Source: Nitrospirales bacterium LBB_01 (GTDB lineage: Bacteria; Nitrospirota; Thermodesulfovibrionia; Thermodesulfovibrionales; Magnetobacteriaceae). From it: a stretch of DNA of 64,000 nucleotides. The DNA is taken from positions 3,209,456 through 3,273,455 of the forward strand of contig CP049016.1 in the NCBI GenBank assembly GCA_004376055.2, given 5' to 3'. The position numbers and the translations under genes are program-made. The notes below the pieces were generated by a model. The model did no database searches, had not been told where the DNA came from, and saw only the letters and a list, made by a program, of their open reading frames with translations. Within the stretch, counting starts at the first letter, position 1, and every line of letters begins with the position of its first letter. Shown in pieces: positions 52,388-60,494 of this stretch.

Positions 52388-52893
52388 AAAAATATGTGTC
52401 AGACATAAAAAAGGTTCTCCTTGGTCAGTTACAAGGTTATCAGAATCTTTTTAGTCTTCTTACCAGAGAGAGAGAAAGTCTTGTTGATTTTGACGAGCAG
52501 GCGGTTGAGCAGCTTTCTAAGGAAAAAGATACGCTGATACTTAAGTTACGCCTTCTGGAGGATGAGAGAATACGATTAGTGAAACGGCTTACAAGCGAAA
52601 TATGTCTTCGCCCTCCTGAGCTGCAAATTACAGGCGCCTCTGATGATAAAACAATGCCGGCAGATTTTAATTTGGCGAAATTGGCTGAATTAACCGGTGA
52701 TAACGAATTTATGGAGATACGTGCAAGTTTAAAGTCATTACTTCAAAGTCTTGAAGAACTAAATAGTTTCAACAGGGTACTGATAGACCGTTCCCTTAGC
52801 TATGTACAAAACAACTTGAATCTTCTTAACTCGTTAGGGTCAGCTCAATCGAAAAAAGACAAAATAGGCATGTTTTTAACCAGGGAGGCATGA
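52384..52893 (+). CDS. flgN: FlgN-type flagellar export chaperone
   Basis: A 169-residue helical protein starting at GTG 52384: LLGQLQGYQNLFSLLTRERESLVDFDEQAVEQLSKEKDTL is characteristic of FlgN, the chaperone for FlgK and FlgL. The chaperone remains although flgK is not next to it. Translationally coupled to flgM through ATGTGA. Confidence 0.88.
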   Translation: MKKYVSDIKKVLLGQLQGYQNLFSLLTRERESLVDFDEQAVEQLSKEKDTLILKLRLLEDERIRLVKRLTSEICLRPPELQITGASDDKTMPADFNLAKLAELTGDNEFMEIRASLKSLLQSLEELNSFNRVLIDRSLSYVQNNLNLLNSLGSAQSKKDKIGMFLTREA

Positions 52894-52941
52894 GGTGTCT
52901 GTTTTGACAGATAAATATGCCCTTACAATACAGGTGAACGT

Positions 52942-54024
52942 ATGCCGGTGAGAATGTCTCAATTTCTGACAAAAGACAGGGTTACATATGGTTTTCAGAG
53001 CAATTTTTCTAAACTATACAGCACACAGGAGCAGGTAGCCTCGGGGCTTAGAATAAACCGCCCCTCTGACGACACCATAGGCGAGTCAAAAGTTCTGGAC
53101 TATAAGCTCAGCATAAACAATAACAACCAATTTCAAAGAAATATGAATGACGCCAAAGGGTTTTTGGACGTGTCAGATACTGCTATGAGCACGCTGACCG
53201 ATAACCTGCAGCGCTTACAAGAGCTTATAGTGGACGGGTCAAACGGTTCAAGGGGGCCTACTGACAGAATCAATATAGGGCGGGAGGTTACAACTATACG
53301 GGAAGCTATTTTCCGGCTTTCTAACAGTAAGTACGAATCACGAAATGTTTTTTCCGGTCAGAAAGTTAACCTTTCAGCCTTTAGCACCTCAGGGAGTTCC
53401 TATCTTTACAACGGTGACGAAAAACCTGTTAATGTAGATATAAACTACAGTGCAAGGATTACAGAAAATGTAACTGGCTCAGAGGCATTTATGATTTCTA
53501 TGGCCACAACCCAGACCATTAGACTTGACAATGATACCTATGCCCACTATGTCCCGTCAAAAAAGACTATAGGACAATCGGTTATGGTCGGCTCTGTCCC
53601 AACGATTCAAAACTATCAGGTGCCTCAGATAACGATAACTATAAGCCATTCATCTGATCCCACAGCATCCGGCATAAGTTCCTCGTCCTTTACAAATTAC
53701 ATGGAAATGCTTCAGAGTGTTGAAACTGCCTTTAACTCTAACGATGTAGATATGATGCAGGCTTATTTAAAGCCGATTCAACAAGCTCTTGACAACACAA
53801 CCACAGTAAGGGCGACGATAGGTGCACGAATAAACTACATAGACAGAACCTACAACGCTAACGATGATAACACTATGCAGCTGCAGGAGGTCACGTCGCG
53901 CTATCAGGATGCCGACATGGCAGCGGCGGTCTCAGATATGTCAAAAGCAGAGCTTGCCATGCAGGCTTTGAGACAAAGCTCGTTCCAAATAATGTCGCAA
54001 TCGCTTTTGGATTATCTTAAATAA
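52942..54024 (+). CDS. flgL: FlgL, hook-filament junction protein
   Basis: A 360-residue protein. The N-terminal flagellin-like helix VTYGFQSNFSKLYSTQEQVASGLRINRPSDD and the C-terminal helix DADMAAAVSDMSKAELAMQALRQSSFQIMSQSLLDYL are the D0 pair. The middle domain is variable. FlgL normally follows FlgK; here it follows flgN directly, with 48 bp between. It was called FlgL instead of flagellin because it lies before csrA/fliW and carries ANNNNQFQRNMNDAKGFLDV-type FlgL sequence. Confidence 0.93.
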   Translation: MPVRMSQFLTKDRVTYGFQSNFSKLYSTQEQVASGLRINRPSDDTIGESKVLDYKLSINNNNQFQRNMNDAKGFLDVSDTAMSTLTDNLQRLQELIVDGSNGSRGPTDRINIGREVTTIREAIFRLSNSKYESRNVFSGQKVNLSAFSTSGSSYLYNGDEKPVNVDINYSARITENVTGSEAFMISMATTQTIRLDNDTYAHYVPSKKTIGQSVMVGSVPTIQNYQVPQITITISHSSDPTASGISSSSFTNYMEMLQSVETAFNSNDVDMMQAYLKPIQQALDNTTTVRATIGARINYIDRTYNANDDNTMQLQEVTSRYQDADMAAAVSDMSKAELAMQALRQSSFQIMSQSLLDYLK

Positions 54025-54139
54025 TCTTGATATATAGAGAAAGTTTTTAGTATTGTGTTAAGCTAAACCCAGCTTGTGACAAAGTGGTCAGGCGGGATTA
54101 GTCAGGGGCCGTTGGAGTAGTAAAGAGTAACCCTTAAGG

Positions 54140-54159
54140 GTCAACGAGGGAACGTTGAC
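54140..54159 (+). promoter_or_regulatory. CsrA-binding hairpin upstream of csrA
   Basis: A perfect 7-bp stem (GTCAACG/CGTTGAC) presents AGGGAA in the loop, the GGA core that CsrA binds. A second GGA is in the csrA ribosome site (GGAGGGCAAG, 54171-54180). Two sites this close are the known mode of CsrA autorepression. Confidence 0.7.
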
Positions 54160-54180
54160 AGAGCCGTAATGGAGGGCAAG

Positions 54181-54405
54181 ATGCTCGTGTTGACAAGGAA
54201 GTCAGAGGAAGCCATAAAGTTGGGCGATTCTATAACCATCACGGTGGTAGAGATAAAGGGAAACAAAGTCAGACTTGGGATAGAAGCGCCAACAGGGGTA
54301 CGAATCTACAGACAGGAACTCTATGAAAAGATAAAATCGGAAAACATTCTTTCTGTAAGCCTGGGTGTGACAGAATTTGATGAAATACGGAATGTCCTTG
54401 GATAA
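54181..54405 (+). CDS. csrA: CsrA, RNA-binding translational regulator
   Basis: A 74-residue protein: MLVLTRKSEEAIKLGDSITITV and VRLGIEAPTGVRIYRQELYEKI are diagnostic. The critical R44 equivalent is present in GVRIYR. The ATG 54181 has GGAGGG 5 bases upstream, better than the upstream in-frame ATG. Overlaps fliW; in other bacteria the FliW-CsrA-flagellin switch couples filament assembly to CsrA activity. Confidence 0.98.
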   Translation: MLVLTRKSEEAIKLGDSITITVVEIKGNKVRLGIEAPTGVRIYRQELYEKIKSENILSVSLGVTEFDEIRNVLG

Positions 54406-54853
54406 GATAGAACAACATAACGAAGAAACCAATACTCTTCGGATACCTACGACGAGATTTGGCACAATTGAGTTGGATAGCTCAAGGGTGATTAGCTTTC
54501 CGGACGGGATACTTGGCTTTCCGCAGCTGAAACGCTACGTACTGATGGACTATAAGGATACACAGATTAAGTGGCTTCAGGCGGTGGATGATCCCGATAT
54601 TGCCTTTATAGTTACCGACCCTGCGGTCATGATGCCTGGCTTTTCTATAGTGTTAGACCCGATGACAAAGAATTTTCTTGAGTTAGAAAACCCCGAGGAT
54701 TTGCTTGTGCTTGTAATAATAAGGGTTGAAAACGGCAAGGTAATAGCAAATTTTCTGGGGCCTTTGATTTTTAATGCAACGCTTATGAGAGGGGTACAGG
54801 TTGTTGTGGATAAAGACATATCCGGGACAGCCACAAAGAGCAGGTTTTCATAA
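54392..54853 (+). CDS. fliW: FliW, flagellar assembly factor and CsrA antagonist
   Basis: About 153 residues. Core: TTRFGTIELDSSRVISFPDGILGFPQLKRYVLMD, then VTDPAVMMPGFSIVLDP and LLVLVIIRVENGKVIANFLGPLIFNATLMRGVQVV, all FliW family. It overlaps the last codons of csrA. The start could be ATG 54380 or 54392; no ribosome site decides it. FliW binds CsrA and flagellin. Confidence 0.94.
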   Translation: MSLDKIEQHNEETNTLRIPTTRFGTIELDSSRVISFPDGILGFPQLKRYVLMDYKDTQIKWLQAVDDPDIAFIVTDPAVMMPGFSIVLDPMTKNFLELENPEDLLVLVIIRVENGKVIANFLGPLIFNATLMRGVQVVVDKDISGTATKSRFS

Positions 54854-56449
54854 ATGATAAACAATATCGTGTTGTCAAACACAGATAACATGGTGACGTT
54901 TACCCCGTCAGAGGGCAAAGCTGTGTCGCTTTCCCTTGGGGATTTGTTAAGCGCAGACGTTCTTGACATAATAGCCTCCGGCATGGTCTCCCTTCGTATA
55001 ACTCCTCCCGTTGGAAAGGCTATGGATTCTCAGAATGCTACACTGCTTGCATATACCAATTTACCCTTGATATTGGGCGACAAGATAGCTCTTGAAGTCG
55101 TTGGCACAGGGAAAGAGGTTAAACTCAGACTTGTGGGAGTTGAGCCAAAGTCAGACAATGTAAATACCACAAGCGAGGACCCGGCAAGCGCTAAAATTAA
55201 CGACACTGTCAAACAACTGTTAGATGCTCGTATTGACACATCTGATTTTAAAGTCCTGAAAGATACGTTGTCAAATATGCCGGAGCGTATTAAAAATTCT
55301 TTCCCGGAAATTGGCCGCCTCCTGCAAACGATGCCGGATGTGAAGGACATATCCATGCCTGCTCTTAAAACAAACATTGAAAACTCCGGAGTTTTTTTTG
55401 AAACTAAGATGAAAGATGCGGCTTTAAAGGAAACTACTGGAGTTAAGGAACTGCTCGGAGAGGCTTTACGAAAAGCCGTTGAGGGAATAGAAAACCTTGA
55501 TCTTAACGATAATATTAAGAGCACCTTGGATACTTTCATATCTAAGGCTGAGAGTTTATTGAATCAGAGCTCACTGTTATCAGGCAAACAAATACCTAAC
55601 ACACAATCTACCGGCACACAAATACCCAATACACAAATACCCAATACACAATCTACAAACGCACAAATACCCGACGCACAAGTAACCAATACACAAACAG
55701 CCGGCGCAAAAATACTCGCTCCGCAACAGCCTGCTCCACAGGGTGATATAAAGGCGGCTGTGCCCAGTCTTATTAAGTATGCGCTGTCCGATTTGAAAAC
55801 AGTGGTTGACGATGCAGAAAAGCAGACTCAGAGCTTAAATGAAAAAGAACTCGTAGTTGTAGTGAAACAACGATTGGATGAGGCGGTAACCCTTAGCGAT
55901 AGGTTGGCAGCCGGTAAGGAAAAACCTGACATAGCTCATGATCAGAAGGCATTGCTGTTAAAAGTAAAAGACGTTGTGGAGCAGGAGCGGATAGGGGTGG
56001 TGCTGCGTCAAAGCGGGGCTTCAAAAGATGAGATAACCAATACAATAGACAAATTCATAAAAAATATCGAACACTATCAGATAAACTCACGAGCCAATGA
56101 TACGATATACACTTTTTTGCCTTTTTCGTGGCCTGAGATGAGAGATGGGCAGCTGCTTTTTAAAAAGAACAAATATCACGCCAAAAAATCTTTCTCCTGC
56201 GATATAAACCTTGATTTAGGCAATATGGGTAAACTTACAGTATCCACAACGGTTTCAGAGGGGAGTTTTTTTCTTTCCTTTCATGCTGAGAAAAAAGAGA
56301 CCACTGAGTTAATTTCAAACAACAGGGCGGAATTAGAAAAGCGTTTCAATGAGGCTGGGCTATCTTTGAAAGTGGTTAACATAGGGCAAAAGAAAAAGTT
56401 AAGCATCACCGAGAATTTAAAAGAACAGGGATTAAATCTCAGAGTTTAA
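54854..56449 (+). CDS. fliK: FliK-like hook-length control protein
   Basis: A 531-residue protein directly after fliW, starting ATG at 54854. The C-terminal 130 residues (FLPFSWPEMRDGQLLFKKNK, LGNMGKLTVSTTVSEGSFFL) match the Flg_hook (PF02120-type) domain of FliK. The N-terminal two thirds is low-complexity, as in molecular rulers. A repeat of the type IPNTQ/STGTQ (about residues 245-300; DNA 55585-55730) forms a short tandem array. The assignment rests on domain type and position; the usual FliK partner flgD is not in the window. Confidence 0.78.
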   Translation: MINNIVLSNTDNMVTFTPSEGKAVSLSLGDLLSADVLDIIASGMVSLRITPPVGKAMDSQNATLLAYTNLPLILGDKIALEVVGTGKEVKLRLVGVEPKSDNVNTTSEDPASAKINDTVKQLLDARIDTSDFKVLKDTLSNMPERIKNSFPEIGRLLQTMPDVKDISMPALKTNIENSGVFFETKMKDAALKETTGVKELLGEALRKAVEGIENLDLNDNIKSTLDTFISKAESLLNQSSLLSGKQIPNTQSTGTQIPNTQIPNTQSTNAQIPDAQVTNTQTAGAKILAPQQPAPQGDIKAAVPSLIKYALSDLKTVVDDAEKQTQSLNEKELVVVVKQRLDEAVTLSDRLAAGKEKPDIAHDQKALLLKVKDVVEQERIGVVLRQSGASKDEITNTIDKFIKNIEHYQINSRANDTIYTFLPFSWPEMRDGQLLFKKNKYHAKKSFSCDINLDLGNMGKLTVSTTVSEGSFFLSFHAEKKETTELISNNRAELEKRFNEAGLSLKVVNIGQKKKLSITENLKEQGLNLRV

Positions 56450-56450
56450 A

Positions 56451-56741
56451 TTGGAGGAGAAACGCAAAAAAGCAGCAGCACTAAAATATAAACCATCAGA
56501 CAGCGGCGCACCGCGTGTGGTGGCAAAGGGCAGCGGACTTATAGCACAGAAAATTCTGGATGTTGCCAAAGCTCACGGCATTCCAATTAAAGAAGACAAG
56601 CAGCTTGTTGAGATTCTTTCCGCTCTGGATTTATATAAGGAAATCCCACAGGAACTTTACAAAGCTGTTGCCGAGGTTCTTGCATTTATCTACTCTCTAA
56701 GCAAAAAAAGCACTCCCAAACCGCCTGATTCCCCTTCGTAA
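56451..56741 (+). CDS. FlhB C-terminal-domain-like protein
   Basis: A 96-residue protein resembling the cytoplasmic autocleaved end of FlhB (EscU/YscU family): a basic linker, KYKPSDSGAPRVVAKGSGLIAQKIL (corresponding to the sheet after the NPTH loop) and GIPIKEDKQLVEILSALDLYKEIPQELYKAVAEVLAFIYSL. It lacks the membrane domain and the NPTH motif. Such stand-alone FlhB-like proteins occur in many flagellar clusters next to fliK. The only possible start is TTG 56451, right behind the fliK stop. Confidence 0.85.
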   Translation: MEEKRKKAAALKYKPSDSGAPRVVAKGSGLIAQKILDVAKAHGIPIKEDKQLVEILSALDLYKEIPQELYKAVAEVLAFIYSLSKKSTPKPPDSPS

Positions 56742-56799
56742 TTTTACTCTTAGGATTATTTAATTCATCTGTGTTCATCCGTAGTTAAAATTCTTTTTA

Positions 56800-57009
56800 A
56801 TGCTTATTGATTTAACTCCTGTGAATTTTTTTCAGTCAGCAAATGATACAGTTAAAAGGACTGGATTCCCGCTCGTAGGCGGGAATGACAAAGGGGGGCA
56901 ATTTCTTTTTATGTCATTCCTTTTCTTTTTATGTCATTCCTTTTCTTTTTATGTCATTCCTGCGGAGGCAGGAATCCATTTTTTTGTTTGCGGAGCTAAC
57001 TGCATAGGC
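56800..57009 (+). mobile_element. MITE-like dispersed element (family C), copy 7
   Basis: About 210 bp with exact 11-bp flanking direct repeats AATTCTTTTTA (56789-56799, 57010-57020). The left end is ATGCTTATTGATTTAACTCC; the right end is GGAGCTAACTGCATAGGC. It is longer than others because a 20-bp segment ending TATGTCATTCC is present three times before the second hairpin. Confidence 0.93.
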
Positions 57010-57062
57010 AATTCTTTTTATTATAGTAAAGTGCATAATTTTGTTCACGTTTTTTAAAAGCA

Positions 57063-57154
57063 GAGATTGCCACGTCGCTGTCGCTCCTCGCAATGACGAA
57101 TAAAAAAAACTACTTGCCGTCATTGCGAACCCCCACAGGAGGTGTGGCAATCTC
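57063..57154. repeat. REP-like palindrome family D, copy 2 (paired)
   Basis: GAGATTGCCACGTCGCTGTC...GCAATGACG, then CGTCATTGCGAACCCCCACA...GTGGCAATCTC: two half-elements in opposite orientation forming a long inverted repeat. A related single unit lies at 17593-17622. No coding frame. With copy 7 it fills the gap after the flagellar operon. Confidence 0.75.
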
Positions 57155-57213
57155 GTCTCTAATAAGTTCAATATGAACATACTTTTGAATTTCGCTATAG
57201 TTTTTATCAAACT

Positions 57214-57558
57214 CTAAAAGTTGAGATTAAGGGTAAGTTCAACCTCGCCCTGAGTGATGCCCAAAATTTCGGCTATTTCGTCAATTTTAAGTCCCCTGCG
57301 CGCAAGTGCTACAACTTCATAGCGGCGGTTTGATTCCGATGGCTGACTGCTGATACAATCGTTGACGTGCATGAGACGCTCAAGGTTAGCTATTTTTGTT
57401 TCCACCGAGGCCTCTATCGCCTCCAAAATCTCCACCTGCTTGCTTAACCTCTTAAAGGCACTGTCAATAAACTTTTCAAATCTCGCCATCTCAGCCCTGA
57501 TGTCATCTGCCGATGCTTTCTCAGTTTTTGTCGTTGCACTAACAGTTTGCTTATCCAT
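57214..57558 (-). CDS. Coiled-coil protein with C-terminal HTH
   Basis: A 114-residue protein: a long helical N-terminal part (FIDSAFKRLSKQVEILEAIE) and a C-terminal helix-turn-helix like sigma-70 region 4 (VVALARRGLKIDEIAEILGI, TQGEVELTLNL). DUF6115/DUF2802-like proteins with this layout are often near flagellar genes, as here. ATG 57558 follows GGGGGAG. The role is unknown. Confidence 0.7.
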   Translation of the reverse strand: MDKQTVSATTKTEKASADDIRAEMARFEKFIDSAFKRLSKQVEILEAIEASVETKIANLERLMHVNDCISSQPSESNRRYEVVALARRGLKIDEIAEILGITQGEVELTLNLNF

Positions 57559-57602
57559 CAAAACTCCCCCCTTTTTTTAGTTATCGTTTAGGGTTCATAT
57601 CA

Positions 57603-57640
57603 TATAATTGCATCATAATAAATAGATTCATGCAATTATA
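57603..57640. repeat. Perfect 11-bp inverted repeat upstream of the HTH gene
   Basis: TATAATTGCAT (57603-57613) and ATGCAATTATA (57630-57640) separated by 16 bp, about 45 bp upstream of the 57558 start. It may be an operator or fold as a hairpin. The rest of the 57559-57955 gap is AT-rich, with TATAAT at 57899-57904 as a possible -10 for the next gene. Confidence 0.55.
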
Positions 57641-57955
57641 GTGCCAAAACACAGAGAAAATCGGTTTTTTGACAAATATAGGAAATATTTTCTATTGTAT
57701 GGGAATTAATCCTTTATTATCAATGAGTTATCTGTTTATGCAAAATATTGACAGAGATACTCAATGTGGATTTTATCTGACGATAAGTAGAATGTTGTCA
57801 ATTAAATGACGGGGTTGCTCTTTGTGTGATTTAGGTATGATATTTCCAACGCAGAGTCAATAGTTTCAAATATTCTATAAAAATGTAAGTAAAATAGTGT
57901 ATAATCCCGTCATACATTGATGCAGCATAAAACATTTTAAACGAGGTGCGAGACT

Positions 57956-58345
57956 ATGAAAAGACAAGCAAACGAGTTGTTAAAAATGTCAGTTTTGAGT
58001 GTGCTTATAATAATATTTTGTTTTTGCGTGAATGCGAGTGCCGACAATAATGTGAATGTTACCGGAAACGGAAACACTGTTACTAACCAGGTTAACGTCC
58101 AGAATGCTAACATTGACGATGGTAGCGTGGTAAATCGAAGTATAACAAATATAGTTGCAGCTCCGTCACCAACAGTGGCTCCAACGCCAGCGGCTACACC
58201 AACTCCTATACAGTCCGATGGTATTAACATAGGGTACAAAGGCGGCAGCATGAAAATCGCCGGCACTCTTTTAGGTATATTTTTCTTATTACTTTTGTTC
58301 ATATCGTTTACTTTATATTTTGTTTTTGGGAGTAAGAAAAAGTGA
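57956..58345 (+). CDS. Small secreted/membrane protein with Asn-rich motif
   Basis: A 129-residue protein of unknown function. A signal or anchor (MSVLSVLIIIFCFCVNA) is followed by an Asn/Val-rich stretch (NNVNVTGNGNTVTNQVNVQN), a proline/threonine linker (PSPTVAPTPAATPTP), and a C-terminal membrane helix (LLGIFFLLLLFISFTLYFVF) with a basic end. So the middle is probably periplasmic or exposed. ACGAGGTG lies 10 bases upstream. No homologue is recognised. Confidence 0.7.
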   Translation: MKRQANELLKMSVLSVLIIIFCFCVNASADNNVNVTGNGNTVTNQVNVQNANIDDGSVVNRSITNIVAAPSPTVAPTPAATPTPIQSDGINIGYKGGSMKIAGTLLGIFFLLLLFISFTLYFVFGSKKK

Positions 58346-58437
58346 GTTTAATAGCCTTTTAGCTTGAATATATAGTAAAATGTCGTTGTAATGAGCGCTA
58401 TAAGGCGTGTAGTGTTTGCTTCAAAAAGGGCTGCCTG

Positions 58438-60303
58438 ATGGGCAAGGTGATACTGGGGATTTCAGCTTTTTACCACGACTCTGCAGCAGCCTTGTTAAAT
58501 GACGGAGAGATTATAGCAGCAGCCCATGAGGAGCGTTTTACAAGAAAAAAGCACGACCCGTCTTTCCCTAAACATGCAGTTGAGTTCTGTCTGAAATATG
58601 GTGGCTTTGATATATCGGAAATAGACATTGTTATTTTTTATGACAAGCCTCTACTTAAATTTGAGCGCCTTCTTGAAACCTATTATAATTTTGCACCAAA
58701 AGGGGTGCGCTCTTTCATTTCTGCAATTCCGGTGTGGCTTAAGGAAAAACTGTTTTTGCGGAAACTTTTGAACGATGAACTTTCCAAATTAGGTAAAATT
58801 AGTAAAGAAAAACCACTTCTTTTGTTTTCAGAACATCATTTGTCTCACAGTGCCTCGGCGTTTTATCCAAGCCCGTTTCCAGAGGCGGCAGTGCTCACCG
58901 TTGACGGAGTTGGAGAGTGGGCTACGGCCTCCATATCACACGGCACTGACAACAACATTACAATGCTTAGGGAAATGAAATTTCCACACTCTCTTGGGCT
59001 TCTTTATTCGGCATTCACTTATTTTCTGGGATTTAAGGTAAACTCCGGCGAATACAAACTGATGGGGCTTGCTCCGTATGGCAACAGCCCTCAGGCCGCC
59101 AGATTTAAAGACATTATCCTTAAAACGCTGATTGACGTTAAAGAAGACGGCTCAGTGTTTTTAAATCAGGATTATTTTGATTATGCCACTGGGCTATCTA
59201 TGGTTAAAGACAGCCAGTGGGCGGAACTATTTGGTTTTAACCGGAGGGGCGCTGAGGAGGAATTGGTTCAGTGTCACGGAGACCTCGCTCTTGCCATTCA
59301 GGAGGTAACTGAGGATATTGTAATAAAGATGGCAAAGACGGCACAGAAGCTTACGGGTTCAAAAAATCTCTGTATGGCTGGAGGGGTTGCGCTTAACTGT
59401 GTTGCCAACTCTAAACTTCTGTTTGAAAAAGTGTTTGATAATATTTGGATACAACCTGCCGCAGGGGATGCAGGAGGCGCTCTTGGAGCCGCCTACGCCG
59501 CTCACTTTATGTATGACGGGCAAAGCCGCACGGTTAACTCCTCTGTCATGGATATGATGCAGGGAGCCTACCTTGGCCCTGAGTTTAGTGAGTTAGACAT
59601 TAAACTCACAGCACGGAAATACAAAGCGCCGCACACCTTTTACGAGGATTTTGATGCGCTTTGCAACAGTACCGCCTCTGCCCTTGCCGATGGCAAAGTG
59701 GTCGGATGGTTTCAGGGGCGCATGGAGTGGGGGCCGCGTGCTTTAGGCAACCGCAGTATCATAGCAGACCCCAGAGACCGTGAGATGCAAAAGAGGCTTA
59801 ATCTTAAAATTAAATTTCGGGAGGGGTTCAGACCCTTTGCTCCGTCAGTTTTATATGAGGATGCGTCTCAGTACTTTGATATAGAAACTCCCTCTCCATA
59901 TATGCTGTTTGTGGCAAATGTCGTTAAGGAAAGACAAATCCCGCTGCCGGAGGGTTATGAAAACCTGTCGGTCAGAGATAAGCTTTATTTCATACGCTCT
60001 GATATTCCCGGCGTAACTCATCTGGATTACTCGGCAAGGCTTCAGACCGTACACAAAGAGACCAACCCGCAGTATTATGAGCTGATTAAAAAATTTAAGG
60101 AAAAAACCGGCTACTCGCTTGTTGTTAATACAAGTTTTAACATAAGAGGGGAGCCAATTGTGTGCACACCGGAGGACGCTTACCGGTGTTTTATGAGAAC
60201 CGATATGGATTGCCTCGTAATAGGTAATTTTCTTTTTGATAAGACTGCTCAGCCGCCTCTATCTGAAAAAGGAAACTGGAAAGATGAGTTTGTACTGGAT
60301 TAG
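58438..60303 (+). CDS. NodU/CmcH-family carbamoyltransferase
   Basis: A 621-residue O-carbamoyltransferase. The N-terminal kinase-like metal-binding domain starts LGISAFYHDSAAALLNDGEI and has HHLSHSASAFYPSPF and VDGVGEWATASI. The C-terminal carbamoyl-phosphate part is about residues 390-600 with GRMEWGPRALGNRSI, FRPFAPSVL and NTSFNIRGEPIVCTP. It transfers a carbamoyl group to a hydroxyl of a sugar or metabolite. It forms a trio with the small DUF5989 gene and an SxtJ-like gene. Confidence 0.93.
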   Translation: MGKVILGISAFYHDSAAALLNDGEIIAAAHEERFTRKKHDPSFPKHAVEFCLKYGGFDISEIDIVIFYDKPLLKFERLLETYYNFAPKGVRSFISAIPVWLKEKLFLRKLLNDELSKLGKISKEKPLLLFSEHHLSHSASAFYPSPFPEAAVLTVDGVGEWATASISHGTDNNITMLREMKFPHSLGLLYSAFTYFLGFKVNSGEYKLMGLAPYGNSPQAARFKDIILKTLIDVKEDGSVFLNQDYFDYATGLSMVKDSQWAELFGFNRRGAEEELVQCHGDLALAIQEVTEDIVIKMAKTAQKLTGSKNLCMAGGVALNCVANSKLLFEKVFDNIWIQPAAGDAGGALGAAYAAHFMYDGQSRTVNSSVMDMMQGAYLGPEFSELDIKLTARKYKAPHTFYEDFDALCNSTASALADGKVVGWFQGRMEWGPRALGNRSIIADPRDREMQKRLNLKIKFREGFRPFAPSVLYEDASQYFDIETPSPYMLFVANVVKERQIPLPEGYENLSVRDKLYFIRSDIPGVTHLDYSARLQTVHKETNPQYYELIKKFKEKTGYSLVVNTSFNIRGEPIVCTPEDAYRCFMRTDMDCLVIGNFLFDKTAQPPLSEKGNWKDEFVLD

Positions 60304-60335
60304 AATGTTATAATGTTCACAGAGAGGAGAAAATA

Positions 60336-60485
60336 ATGGGAATTCTGAAAGAGCTTTGGGATTTTTTAAAGGAAAGAAAGAAGTTTTGGCTTATGCCTAT
60401 AATAATCGTGCTGCTTTTGATAAGTTTGCTAATCGTGTTTGCCGGCGGCTCAGCAGTGGCGCCATTTATTTATACACTATTTTAG
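60336..60485 (+). CDS. DUF5989-family small membrane protein
   Basis: 49 residues: GILKELWDFLKERKKFWLMP, then a hydrophobic segment IIIVLLLISLLIVFAGGS and APFIYTLF. The ATG follows GAGAGGAGAAAATA, a good ribosome site, 33 bp after the carbamoyltransferase. DUF5989 proteins habitually lie between a carbamoyltransferase and an SxtJ gene, exactly as here. The function is unknown. Confidence 0.85.
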   Translation: MGILKELWDFLKERKKFWLMPIIIVLLLISLLIVFAGGSAVAPFIYTLF

Positions 60486-60494
60486 AGAAAAAAT

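Noticed and set aside
52942..54024. Calling this flagellin (FliC)
   Set aside because: Position before csrA/fliW and after flgN, and the mid-domain style, fit FlgL better.
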